Below are positions 51,393-59,784 of a stretch of 64,000 bases of DNA, piece after piece. Location: NCBI RefSeq assembly GCF_003336805.1, contig NZ_QFWJ01000002.1, positions 372,001 through 436,000 of the forward strand. The letters are read 5' to 3'. How positions within the stretch are numbered: position 1 is the stretch's first letter; every line of letters starts with the position of its first letter. The translations under genes were made by a program, and so were the position numbers. Origin of the DNA: Marinospirillum perlucidum. GTDB lineage: Bacteria > Pseudomonadota > Gammaproteobacteria > Pseudomonadales > Halomonadaceae. Below the pieces are notes generated by a model. The model was given only the letters and a program-made list of their open reading frames with translations, had not been told where the DNA came from and searched no databases.

Positions 51393-51545
51393 AATTAAAA
51401 CCCGAGGAACTTTGGGGACCTCCGATCAAGGTAATGAGCGAAGTTTAGGGCTGAATTCATTTCTGATGAATTGCAGCACTTCCCACGTCCAAGTGGGTCG
51501 CAGCTCAGTCGTTAATCCTAGGTTTCCTCAGTTACAGGTTTCCAA
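51393..51545 (+). other. Foldable metX leader, candidate regulatory RNA
   Basis: Within the 331-bp guaB-metX gap several stems can form on the plus strand: GAGG/CCTC (51404-51421 region), GCTG-AATTCAT / ATGAATT-CAGC (51450-51477, one bulge), CCCAC/GTGGG (51482-51496), and long-range GAGGAA (51404-51409) with TTCCTC (51524-51529) closing them. This resembles a multibranched riboswitch-like leader for a methionine gene. It does not match the SAM-I core I know. Class unassigned. Confidence 0.4.
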
Positions 51546-51589
51546 ATTCCGGCACTTCGCCCTGACCTCTGCAAGGACATACTCCGACC

Positions 51590-52768
51590 ATGACTAGTAC
51601 GACTGCCTCCGCCGCTGATTTTCCGGCTGATTCGGTAGGTCTGGTAACGCCCCAAGTCTTCGCATTCGATCAACCGCTGGCTCTGGAAGGCGGCTCCCAC
51701 CTGAGCAACTGGCAGCTGATGGTGGAAACCTACGGCGAGCTGAATACCGATGCCAGTAATGCCGTACTGATTTGCCATGCTCTGTCCGGACATCATCATG
51801 CCGCGGGTTATCACTCAGCCGAAGATCGTAAGCCGGGCTGGTGGGATAGCTATATCGGTCCGGGCAAGCCGATCGATACCAACCGCTTTTTTGTGGTTTC
51901 GTTGAATAACCTGGGCGGCTGTCATGGTTCCACCGGGCCTTCTTCCATCAATCCGGAAAGCGGACAGCCTTTTGGCCCGGATTTTCCAGTCTTGACCGTA
52001 GCCGACTGGGTGGACTCCCAGGCACTGCTGGCTGATCGCTTGGGGATCAAGCAGTGGGCAGCCGTGGTAGGAGGCAGTTTGGGCGGTATGCAGGTGCTGG
52101 AATGGTCGCTACGCTACCCCCAGCGGCTGCGTCATGCCGTGATTATCGCCAGTACCTCCAAGCTAACCGCGCAGAATATCGGTTTTAATGAGGTGGCGCG
52201 TCAGGCGATTCGCACCGATCCCGAGTTTCATGAGGGACGCTACCAGGAAGCCGGTGTTATTCCCCGTTATGGTTTACGCCTGGCGCGGATGGTGGGGCAT
52301 ATTACCTACCTCTCCGAGCATTCCATGGGTCAGAAATTTGGTCGCGACCTGCGCAAGGATCAGCTTAATTTTGGCTATGACGTGGATTTTGAGGTGGAAT
52401 CCTACCTGCGCTATCAGGGGGATACCTTTTCGGAAAGCTTTGATGCCAACACCTATCTGTTGATGACCAAGGCCCTGGATTATTTCGACCCGGCCAGTGA
52501 TTATGATGGCGATCTGGTCAAGGCTTTGGGCAAGGCCCAGTGTCGTTTTCTGGTGGTTAGCTTTACCACCGACTGGCGTTTTTCGCCCAAGCGCTCGGAA
52601 GAGCTGGTGGATGCTTTGACGGCGGCACAAAAAAGGGTCAGCTATGCGCGCATTAAATCCCCGCACGGGCATGATGCCTTCCTGATTCCCGATGAGCGCT
52701 ATCAGGCTGTTTTTTCGGCCTATATGCAAAGAGTTGCCGATGAAGCTGTAACCGGGGAGGTGAACTGA
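51590..52768 (+). CDS. metX: MetX homoserine O-acyltransferase
   Basis: 392-aa alpha/beta-hydrolase fold enzyme acylating homoserine (acetyl or succinyl donor cannot be told by eye) in methionine synthesis. [14 protein letters not shown] oxyanion region, nucleophile elbow [12 protein letters not shown], late Asp in [16 protein letters not shown] and His in PHGHDAF. Paired with metW by a one-base overlap. Confidence 0.95.
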   Translation: MTSTTASAADFPADSVGLVTPQVFAFDQPLALEGGSHLSNWQLMVETYGELNTDASNAVLICHALSGHHHAAGYHSAEDRKPGWWDSYIGPGKPIDTNRFFVVSLNNLGGCHGSTGPSSINPESGQPFGPDFPVLTVADWVDSQALLADRLGIKQWAAVVGGSLGGMQVLEWSLRYPQRLRHAVIIASTSKLTAQNIGFNEVARQAIRTDPEFHEGRYQEAGVIPRYGLRLARMVGHITYLSEHSMGQKFGRDLRKDQLNFGYDVDFEVESYLRYQGDTFSESFDANTYLLMTKALDYFDPASDYDGDLVKALGKAQCRFLVVSFTTDWRFSPKRSEELVDALTAAQKRVSYARIKSPHGHDAFLIPDERYQAVFSAYMQRVADEAVTGEVN

Positions 52769-53358
52769 TGCGCCAGGAACTTGCGATTATCGCCAACTGG
52801 ATTCAGCCTTCAGCTCATGTGCTGGATCTGGCCTGCGGGGATGGCACCCTGCTGCACTACCTGGAGCACGAAAAGGGGGTGCGCGGTTATGGCCTGGAAA
52901 TCGATCCGGAAAAGATCACTGCCTGCATCAGCCGTGGCGTGGATGTTATTGAGCAGGATTTGAACCGGGGCCTGAAAAACTTTGCTGATGATAGCTATGA
53001 CACCGTTATCATGACTCAGGCGCTGCAGGTTCTGCGACGCCAGGATCTGGCGCTGGATGAAATGCTAAGGGTCGGGCGGGAGGCCATCGTGACCTTCCCC
53101 AACTTTGCCCACTGGCGCTGCCGCCTGTTTTTGGCTTTTCGGGGTCGCCTGCCGGTTTCCAAGACACTGCCCTACCAGTGGTATGACACCCCCAATATCC
53201 ACTTGATTACCTTCAAGGATTTCGAGGCCCTTTGTGCCCAGAAAAACATCAAGATTCTGGATCGCGCGGTAGGCAATCTGGCCTATGAAGGCAACTGGAA
53301 AGCCAATCTCTGGCCGAATCTTTTCGGCGAAGTGGCTGTCTATCGAATCAGTCGTTAA
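52768..53358 (+). CDS. metW: MetW methionine biosynthesis protein
   Basis: 196 aa SAM-dependent-methyltransferase-like fold: VLDLACGDGTLLHYL (motif I), GLEIDPEKITACISRG, and VTFPNFAHWRCRLFLAFRGR with PYQWYDTPNIHLITFKDF, diagnostic of MetW. It is needed to activate MetX in several proteobacteria. Starts in the metX stop (TGATG overlap). Confidence 0.95.
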   Translation: MRQELAIIANWIQPSAHVLDLACGDGTLLHYLEHEKGVRGYGLEIDPEKITACISRGVDVIEQDLNRGLKNFADDSYDTVIMTQALQVLRRQDLALDEMLRVGREAIVTFPNFAHWRCRLFLAFRGRLPVSKTLPYQWYDTPNIHLITFKDFEALCAQKNIKILDRAVGNLAYEGNWKANLWPNLFGEVAVYRISR

Positions 53359-53368
53359 AGGAGTGGAT

Positions 53369-53827
53369 ATGCTTAGAAAAACTCAAGCCCTGGTGCTGAT
53401 GGTGGTTTTGGCCGGTTTGGCTCTGCCGCTCTGGGCTGATAGCAATCGCGGAGTACGTGAAGCTGGCGACTATCGCATCTATTATGATGTCCTGCCGACC
53501 AGCTTTCTGGATGCTCAGGTCGCCCAGGGTTATGGCATCACCCGTAGTCGTGGTTTTGGCCTAGTGCGGGTGACAGTTCGCAAGCAGCTGGCCTCCGGCG
53601 CCAGTGAACCGGTTCGTGCGCGGGTATCCGGGCAGGTGGGCAATCTGGTGGGGCAAGCCAATGGCTTGGCGTTTCGCGAACTGGAAGTCGGCCAGGATCG
53701 GGGTTACTCCTATGTGGCCGTGTTTCGTTACCGTGAAGAAGATTCCCTGCGCTTTAATCTGAGTGTGAACTTTGCCGGGCAACCGCTGGAGAGTCTGGAT
53801 TTTGTTGCCCGTCTGAGTGGGGAGTAA
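53369..53827 (+). CDS. DUF4426 secreted protein
   Basis: 152 aa from ATG 53369, with a signal peptide ending PLWA. YRIYYDVLPTSFLDAQVAQ, YGITRSRGFGLVRVTVRK and the C-terminal LDFVARLSG suit DUF4426, a periplasmic family that commonly follows metXW in gammaproteobacteria. Function unknown. Confidence 0.8.
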   Translation: MLRKTQALVLMVVLAGLALPLWADSNRGVREAGDYRIYYDVLPTSFLDAQVAQGYGITRSRGFGLVRVTVRKQLASGASEPVRARVSGQVGNLVGQANGLAFRELEVGQDRGYSYVAVFRYREEDSLRFNLSVNFAGQPLESLDFVARLSGE

Positions 53828-53830
53828 GGC

Positions 53831-54433
53831 ATGAGTCGTTTGATACTGGCCAGCGGTAATGCTGGCAAGCTGAAAGAATTCACCACCCTGCTGTCTCCCC
53901 TGGGTTGGCAGGTGGAACCCCAGTCCACCCATCAGGTCCAGGAAGCCGAAGAAACCGGCCTGACTTTTGTCGAAAATGCCTTGATCAAGGCACGTAACGC
54001 TGCCGAGGCCACCGGCTTTGCCGCCCTGGCGGATGATTCCGGCATTGAAGTCGATGCCCTCAAGGGCGCTCCGGGCATCTATTCTGCGCGCTATGCCGGT
54101 CCGGGCAGTAGTGATGCCGACAATAATGCCCGTTTGCTGGATGCCCTCAAGGGAGTGTCTGAAGAAAAGCGAACCGCTCGCTACTGGTGTGTCCTGGCTT
54201 TTCTGCGCCATGCCGAAGATCCCACGCCGGTGATCGTCCAGGCCAGTTGGGAAGGGCGGGTGCTGGAAGCTCCCCGAGGTGAAGGCGGGTTTGGCTATGA
54301 TCCCCTCTTCTGGTTGCCGGATCTGGGTAAAACTGCGGCAGAACTGGATAAGGCCGAGAAGAATCGTCTTTCTCACCGCGGCAGAGCCAGCCAGGAATTG
54401 CTGCAGGCGCTCAAGGCCAGGTTTAACCAGTGA
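53831..54433 (+). CDS. rdgB: RdgB dITP/XTP pyrophosphatase
   Basis: 200 aa. Removes dITP, dXTP and ITP from nucleotide pools. LASGNAGKLKEF, TFVENALIKARNAA, LADDSGIEVDALKGAPGIYS and GFGYDPLFW are the full Ham1 signature; ends SHRGRASQELLQAL. GGAG 6 bases before the ATG. Confidence 0.97.
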   Translation: MSRLILASGNAGKLKEFTTLLSPLGWQVEPQSTHQVQEAEETGLTFVENALIKARNAAEATGFAALADDSGIEVDALKGAPGIYSARYAGPGSSDADNNARLLDALKGVSEEKRTARYWCVLAFLRHAEDPTPVIVQASWEGRVLEAPRGEGGFGYDPLFWLPDLGKTAAELDKAEKNRLSHRGRASQELLQALKARFNQ

Positions 54434-55620
54434 CCCCTCTGCCTCTGTCGCTCTATGTTCACCTGCCCTGGTGTGTGCGCAAGTGTCCCTATTGTGATTT
54501 CAATTCCCACAGCCTGAGCCAGGGCGAAACTGCCCGCTTGGATGCGGCGACAGAAAGGGATTATATCCAGGCACTGCTGGCTGATCTTGATCATGAATTG
54601 CGGGCTTGGCCGGAAATAGCTGGACGCCCCCTGGTTTCCATCTTTTTTGGCGGCGGTACGCCTAGTCTGATTTCGCCAGAAGGTTATGCCACCTTTTTTC
54701 AGGGCCTGAAGCAGCGTCTGCAATTGACGCCTACTTGTGAAATTACTCTGGAGGCCAATCCCGGCACCCTGGAAACAGGGCGTTTCCAAGCTTACCGCCA
54801 GTTAGGTATTAATCGCCTTTCGATCGGTGTGCAGTCTTTCGCTACGCCTCAACTCAAGGCTTTGGGCCGTATTCACCAGGGTGATGAAGCTATACGCGCA
54901 GCAGAAGCAGCCAGAGATGCCGGCTTTGATAATTTTAATCTGGATCTGATGCATGGGCTGCCAGGTCAAACGCCGGATGCGGCCCTGGCTGATCTGGAAC
55001 AGGCTCTGGCACTAAAACCCCAGCACCTGTCCTGGTATCAGCTGACACTGGAGCCGAACACCGAATTTTTCCGCAAACCGCCGGTGTTACCCGATGAAGA
55101 TCATCTGGTGGCGATTCAGGATGCGGGCAATGCCTTTCTGGCTGCAGCCGGTTTTGACAACTATGAAGTCTCGGCCTTTGCCCAGCCGGGCCAGGAAGCC
55201 CGGCACAATCTCAATTACTGGCAGTTTGGAGATTACCTGGGACTGGGAGCCGGTGCCCACGGCAAACTGACCCGAACCAGTAAGGAAGAGCCGGGCGGTT
55301 TGCTGATTGAAAGACGCTGGAAGACCCGTCAGCCGCAAGCCTACTTGTCACGAATGCTGGAAGGCCGTGATTTTCTGGCGGGCACTGAAAAAGTGAGTGA
55401 AGACCAGCGTCCGGTCGAATTTATGATGAATGCCCTGCGTTTACGCCAGGGCGTGGAAAAAAACCTCTACCCGCAGCGAACCGGTCTGGAACTTGAGGAC
55501 CTGCAGTCTCATCTGGAAGTCTTGCGCGCCCAGGGGCTGTGGACTCAGGATCAAGACCGACTGGCCTGTTCTGAACTGGGCTGGCGCTGGTTGAACCGGG
55601 TTTTGGAAGCATTTTTATAA
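54430..55620 (+). CDS. hemW: HemW haem chaperone (radical SAM)
   Basis: 396 aa, GTG start overlapping rdgB by 4 bp. Radical-SAM cluster C15-x3-C19-x2-C22 (CVRKCPYCDF). The extra cysteine of true HemN, next to the third ligand, is missing, which marks HemW, a haem-handling protein rather than coproporphyrinogen oxidase. FFGGGTPSL, SIGVQSF and DLMHGLPGQT conserved. Confidence 0.95.
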   Translation: MTPLPLSLYVHLPWCVRKCPYCDFNSHSLSQGETARLDAATERDYIQALLADLDHELRAWPEIAGRPLVSIFFGGGTPSLISPEGYATFFQGLKQRLQLTPTCEITLEANPGTLETGRFQAYRQLGINRLSIGVQSFATPQLKALGRIHQGDEAIRAAEAARDAGFDNFNLDLMHGLPGQTPDAALADLEQALALKPQHLSWYQLTLEPNTEFFRKPPVLPDEDHLVAIQDAGNAFLAAAGFDNYEVSAFAQPGQEARHNLNYWQFGDYLGLGAGAHGKLTRTSKEEPGGLLIERRWKTRQPQAYLSRMLEGRDFLAGTEKVSEDQRPVEFMMNALRLRQGVEKNLYPQRTGLELEDLQSHLEVLRAQGLWTQDQDRLACSELGWRWLNRVLEAFL

Positions 55621-55634
55621 CAGGGGAAAGGGCC

Positions 55635-56663
55635 ATGCTTGCTATCAGGAATCAAATCAAACTCGTGCTGTTGCTGCCTCTGGTTTTGCTGGCAGCCTGT
55701 GCAGGTGACGAGAGCCAGGAACCCCAGTTGCCGGTTCTGGATCTGGATAACCAGCGGTTTTATGTCAGTGGTCTGTCTTCGGGAGGCTATATGGCGCAGC
55801 AGCTTTTTCTGGCCTGGCCCGAGGAAGTTCAGGGTATCGGTATTTTTGCTGCCGGCCCCTATGGCTGTGCTCGTGAGGGGGTGAATACTGCCATCCTGAC
55901 CTGCATGAAAACCAACCGCGGGGCACCCGATGCTGAAGCCTTGAGAGAGCTGGCTGAAGAGGCCGCTGCAGAAGAGCAGCTGGGTGATTTGAGCCGGTTA
56001 CAGGAACGCCCTGTGTTTATCTACCAGGCCGGTCAGGACCCACTGATTGAAGCCGAAGTCACCCAGGCCCTGGTGGATTTTTACCAGCCGCTGGTCGGTG
56101 AAGGCTTGAAGTTGACTCAGGTTGAAGCGGCCGGGCACGGCTTTCCTACCCTGGATCAGGGCGTGGATTGCTCAGAGACAGCAGCGCCTTTTGTTAATGC
56201 CTGTGGTTTTTCCGGGGCTGGTGAAAGCCTGGATTATCTGGATGCACCTTTGCAAGAAACCGTTGCTGCCCAGCCCCAAGCCGAGCTGAAAAGCTTTAGT
56301 CAAAAGCCGTTCAATGAAGATGTTAAAGGTTTGGCGGATCAGGGCTATTATTACTTGCCGCCCGCCTGTGAAGCTGATCCGGCAGCCTGTGGTCTGCAAC
56401 TGGTTTTACATGGCTGTGAACAGGCTGCAGAAAAAGTGGGTACTGACTTTATTCAGCAGAGTGGTTATCTACAGCAGGCCGATGCCCGCAACCTGATGCT
56501 GGTCTTCCCCCAGATAGAAGCCACCCTGGCCAATCCCAAAACCTGTTGGGATTGGTGGGGTTATGGTGGGGATGAATTTGATACCCGTGAAGGCGAGCAG
56601 GTGCAGGCGCTGCGCAGCCTTTGGCAACAGCTGCTTAACGGAAGTCCTTCTGAACCACGGTAA
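55635..56663 (+). CDS. PHB-depolymerase-like lipoprotein esterase
   Basis: 342 aa. Lipoprotein signal with lipobox LLAAC. Serine-hydrolase elbow GLSSGGYMAQQLF; candidate Asp in YQAGQDPLIE and His in AAGHGFPT; late segments LVLHGCEQAAEKVGTDFI and CWDWWGYG recall short-chain poly-hydroxybutyrate depolymerases. The elbow comes first and LHGC comes late, an unusual order for that family. Substrate unknown. Its end overlaps the convergent gene by 29 bp. Confidence 0.8.
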   Translation: MLAIRNQIKLVLLLPLVLLAACAGDESQEPQLPVLDLDNQRFYVSGLSSGGYMAQQLFLAWPEEVQGIGIFAAGPYGCAREGVNTAILTCMKTNRGAPDAEALRELAEEAAAEEQLGDLSRLQERPVFIYQAGQDPLIEAEVTQALVDFYQPLVGEGLKLTQVEAAGHGFPTLDQGVDCSETAAPFVNACGFSGAGESLDYLDAPLQETVAAQPQAELKSFSQKPFNEDVKGLADQGYYYLPPACEADPAACGLQLVLHGCEQAAEKVGTDFIQQSGYLQQADARNLMLVFPQIEATLANPKTCWDWWGYGGDEFDTREGEQVQALRSLWQQLLNGSPSEPR

Positions 56664-57159
56664 AATCAAAATAGCTGCCGTAGCTGGTGCCCCAATCCGG
56701 ATGGATAAGGACGCTGGCTCGCCAGATCATGATGTCATCGGTGCAGATACCTAGAAGAGGGGCCGCGGTAAATACACCTTCACCCTGGTATTCCATCGGG
56801 GTGCGGTTGTAGCCCATGTACATATCCCGCCCCTGCAGATCCAACTCCAGCGTTAGCTCCTGAAGTTCTTCTTCCGTATAACCCTTGAGTTCTACACGCA
56901 CGGGCAGGGGTTCCAGCGGTGTCGGCTGGTCACTGTTGAGGTCAAACACCAACTGGTGTTGGTCTTCCAACGTTGCCTGGCAGGTTTCTTCAGGCAGCTG
57001 ACAGGGGTTGGCTTGATACCAGTCGACTTCACCGGTTTGGCTGCTACCCAGGTAGTCGCTGACATACCAGATGGCCAAGAGGATGGCCAAAAGGGTGACC
57101 AGTATGAAAATATTGAGGGGATAGTGGCGCTTGGACCTGGGGCTGTCTGGCTTCATCAT
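56635..57159 (-). CDS. Single-pass membrane protein of unknown function
   Basis: 174 aa from the ATG at 57159 (a second ATG follows at once; AGGA upstream suits either). A basic cytoplasmic start, one helix (LNIFILVTLLAILLAIWYV), then a periplasmic domain with four Cys (NPCQLPEETCQATLE, GICTDD), rich in acidic residues. Not recognised. The longer frame to 57231 is not needed. Confidence 0.75.
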   Translation of the reverse strand: MMKPDSPRSKRHYPLNIFILVTLLAILLAIWYVSDYLGSSQTGEVDWYQANPCQLPEETCQATLEDQHQLVFDLNSDQPTPLEPLPVRVELKGYTEEELQELTLELDLQGRDMYMGYNRTPMEYQGEGVFTAAPLLGICTDDIMIWRASVLIHPDWGTSYGSYFDFTVVQKDFR

Positions 57160-57269
57160 GCTTCCTGAGCTTGCGGGTCGCCTGAGCTTAGCAAACTTAT
57201 CGAAATCTTGGCCTGTGGCTCGATGCCGCATTGTTTTATTGGAATAATTACTGGAAGGATTTTACCGCA

Positions 57270-58196
57270 ATGCTTGCTCTTATCCATGCGCTGGGTCCGG
57301 TTTTTATCGTTTTATTGCTGGGTGTTGTCCTGCAGCGCTTGCGATTTCCTTCTCCTGACTTCTGGCCACATCTGGAACGCCTGGTTTATTTCCTGTTGTT
57401 TCCGGCGATGTTGATTGCTCGTCTGGCTACCGCCGATTTTACCGGACTGGACGTGGGTCGTCTGCTGCTGGCGGTTCTCCTGCTCATCTTGCTGATGCTC
57501 CTACTGACCTGGTTGTTAAGAACCTGGATTGCAGCAGATGCTGCTGCTTTCACCTCGGTTTTCCAGGGGGCCTTGAGATTTAATACCTATGTAGCCCTGG
57601 CCACCTCTGCTGAACTTCTGGGCAGTCTGGGGCTGGCTCTGGCTGCGGTTATTATGGCCCTGATGATTCCCCTGTTGAATCTTCTGTGTGTGCTGATTTT
57701 TGCGCTCTATGCCGGGGATCAACGCTCTTCTGTAAAAACGACCCTGCTGGCCTTGGCTAAAAACCCGTTGATCCTGGCATGTTTGCTGGGGTTACTCTTG
57801 AATGTCAGTGGGATCGGCTTGCCGGGCTGGAGTGAGCCGGTCATGGAACTACTGGCCAGGGCGGCCCTGCCCCTGGGGCTTTTGGCGGTGGGCGTGGCGC
57901 TTAATCTGCAGGCCCTGGAAGGAGCGGGGCGTCCGGTCGTGGCCAGTTCTTTGCTGAAACTGCTGGTCATGCCCTTGGCGGCCATGCTGATCAGTCAGCT
58001 GTTGGGTCTGGATACCCAGGCCCAGTCGGTACTGGTGCTCTTTGCGGCCATGCCCACAGCTACCAGTGCCTATATTCTGGCCCGGCAGCTGGGCGGGGAT
58101 GCCCCCCTGATGGCCACGATAATTACAGCCCAGACCCTGGCGGCGATGCTGACCCTGCCCCTGCTGCTCTACTGCAATCAGCTTTGGTTCAGTTGA
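57270..58196 (+). CDS. AEC family (auxin-efflux-carrier-like) permease
   Basis: 308 aa from ATG 57270 (MLALIHALGPVFIVLLLGVV); AAGGA 10 bases upstream. Ten hydrophobic helices in two halves. LVYFLLFPAMLIARLA and ALNLQALEGAGRPVVASSLLKLLVMPLAAM are typical of the family, which exports or imports organic acids such as malate. Substrate unknown. Overlaps the convergent CoA-binding gene by 19 bp. Confidence 0.9.
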   Translation: MLALIHALGPVFIVLLLGVVLQRLRFPSPDFWPHLERLVYFLLFPAMLIARLATADFTGLDVGRLLLAVLLLILLMLLLTWLLRTWIAADAAAFTSVFQGALRFNTYVALATSAELLGSLGLALAAVIMALMIPLLNLLCVLIFALYAGDQRSSVKTTLLALAKNPLILACLLGLLLNVSGIGLPGWSEPVMELLARAALPLGLLAVGVALNLQALEGAGRPVVASSLLKLLVMPLAAMLISQLLGLDTQAQSVLVLFAAMPTATSAYILARQLGGDAPLMATIITAQTLAAMLTLPLLLYCNQLWFS

Positions 58197-58579
58197 CCAT
58201 GTTCGATCTTGGTACAGCGATCTTCCACATAATCCAGACCTTCTTTTTCGGCCAGCTGGCGGCACTCGGAATTACTGATGCCCAGTTGTAGCCAGATCCC
58301 CTTGGCCCCGATTCTAACGGCTTCTTCGGCAATCGGCAGGCAATCTTCGGACTTACGGAAAATATCGACCAGATCCACGGGTTCGGGAATAGCGTCTAGG
58401 CTGGGGTAGCAGGTGAGTCCCAGAACCTCTTGCAGACGAGGGTTCACAGGAAAAATAGTGTAGCCCGCCTCTTTGAGATAGGCCGCTACCTTGTAGCTGG
58501 CACGATCGGGTTTGTCGGATACACCAACGATGGCTAGGTTTTTGGCTTCACGCAGGATATCCTGAGGGTTAGTGCTCAT
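58178..58579 (-). CDS. YccU-like CoA-binding protein
   Basis: 133-aa Rossmann protein. NLAIVGVSDKPDRASYKVA, GYTIFPVNPRLQEVLG, LVDIFRKSED and GAKGIWLQLGI match the YccU CoA-binding family. Cytoplasmic, physiological role unknown. Divergent from the enoyl-CoA hydratase gene. Confidence 0.93.
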   Translation of the reverse strand: MSTNPQDILREAKNLAIVGVSDKPDRASYKVAAYLKEAGYTIFPVNPRLQEVLGLTCYPSLDAIPEPVDLVDIFRKSEDCLPIAEEAVRIGAKGIWLQLGISNSECRQLAEKEGLDYVEDRCTKIEHGQLNQS

Positions 58580-58627
58580 TTTTTTCTTTCCTTATATTAC
58601 AAGTGAATAATAATACTGGAGGATAGC

Positions 58628-59422
58628 ATGTCTGACTCAACTGCAAACCTGGTGAGCCTGACTGATCTGGGGCAGGGCGTTGGTCTGTTGAAATTGAATC
58701 ATCCCGAAGCCCGCAATAGCCTTTCTGTTGCCATGCTGGATGCTCTGGAAAAGCGCCTGGAAGAAGTGGCAGCCCTGGACTCGGTGAGAGTCGTGATTCT
58801 GGCTGCCGAAGGTCATGTTTTTTGTGCGGGTCATAATCTCAAAGAGGTGAAAGGCCAGTTTGATGATCACCAGGCTCAGCTGGATTTGTTTAACCAGTGC
58901 AGTCGGGTTATGCAGCAGTTGGTACGCCTGCCCAAGCCGGTGATTGCCCAGGTGGCCGGGGTGGCTACTGCAGCGGGTTGCCAGTTGGTGGCTTCCTGTG
59001 ACCTGGCTGTTGCATCAGATAAAGCCCGTTTTGCGACACCGGGCGTGAACATCGGTTTGTTCTGCTCTACCCCCATGGTGGCTTTGACCCGCAATGTTAG
59101 TCGCAAGGCAGCCATGGAAATGCTACTGACCGGGGAAATGATTTCTGCCCAAAAAGCTGAGCAACTGGGATTGGTCAATCAGGTGGTCGGTGAAGAAGAG
59201 CTGGAAGATTCGACTCTGGCCCTGGCGAAATTGATTGCCAGTAAATCTCCCAAGACCCTGGCAATTGGTAAGGAAGCCTTCTATCGCCAGCTGGAAATGC
59301 CGCTGAGTGAAGCCTACGCCTATACCAGTGAAGTGATGGCGAAAAACCTGCAGACCCTGGATGCCCAGGAAGGGATTTGCGCCTTTGTAGAAAAACGTCC
59401 GCCGCAATGGCGAGGTGAATAA
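58628..59422 (+). CDS. Enoyl-CoA hydratase/isomerase family protein
   Basis: 264-aa crotonase fold. Oxyanion-hole segments HVFCAGHNLKEVKG and ATAAGCQLVASCDLAVA present. In the second active-site region, PGVNIGLFCSTPMVALTRNV resembles the ECHDC3-like subgroup rather than classical enoyl-CoA hydratase with two glutamates. Acts on an acyl-CoA; substrate unknown. Confidence 0.9.
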   Translation: MSDSTANLVSLTDLGQGVGLLKLNHPEARNSLSVAMLDALEKRLEEVAALDSVRVVILAAEGHVFCAGHNLKEVKGQFDDHQAQLDLFNQCSRVMQQLVRLPKPVIAQVAGVATAAGCQLVASCDLAVASDKARFATPGVNIGLFCSTPMVALTRNVSRKAAMEMLLTGEMISAQKAEQLGLVNQVVGEEELEDSTLALAKLIASKSPKTLAIGKEAFYRQLEMPLSEAYAYTSEVMAKNLQTLDAQEGICAFVEKRPPQWRGE

Positions 59423-59767
59423 CTAGCGGGTTTGCCAATAAAAGTAGCCAGCGACTGCCACCAGCAGGAGGGCTAGCAGCCCGCCGAGCAGGACCACTTT
59501 GTTCGGAGACTTCTGCGGGGCAGTTGTCTGGTCAGCAGCTGGGCGAACTGGACCAGGCGTTCCCGGGTTGCTGGCCGGATGTGAAGCAGGTTCCTCATCA
59601 TCCGAGTCTTCGTCATCCGAGTCTGATTGGGGAACCGTGACCTGGGGTTGGGTATGGTCATTATCCTGCGCCTTGTCGATGAGCTCAGCTCGGGCCTGAC
59701 GGTAGTCTGTTTTGGTCAGCAGTCCGTTGGCATATTGGCGAGACAGGTTTTTTAAATTAGTTTGCAT
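59423..59767 (-). CDS. Small tail-anchored protein beside the kinase
   Basis: 114 aa from ATG 59767. The N-terminus LSRQYANGLLTKTDYRQARAEL resembles a SHOCT-like helical hairpin. The middle is disordered and acidic (SDSDDEDSDDEEP), then Pro/Thr-rich, and one C-terminal helix (VVLLGGLLALLLVAVAGYFY) ends the chain. 17 bp after the kinase stop, so probably cotranscribed and possibly a substrate or scaffold. A frame to 59908 is a kinase shadow. Confidence 0.75.
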   Translation of the reverse strand: MQTNLKNLSRQYANGLLTKTDYRQARAELIDKAQDNDHTQPQVTVPQSDSDDEDSDDEEPASHPASNPGTPGPVRPAADQTTAPQKSPNKVVLLGGLLALLLVAVAGYFYWQTR

Positions 59768-59784
59768 GACTGAAGTCTCTGTTC

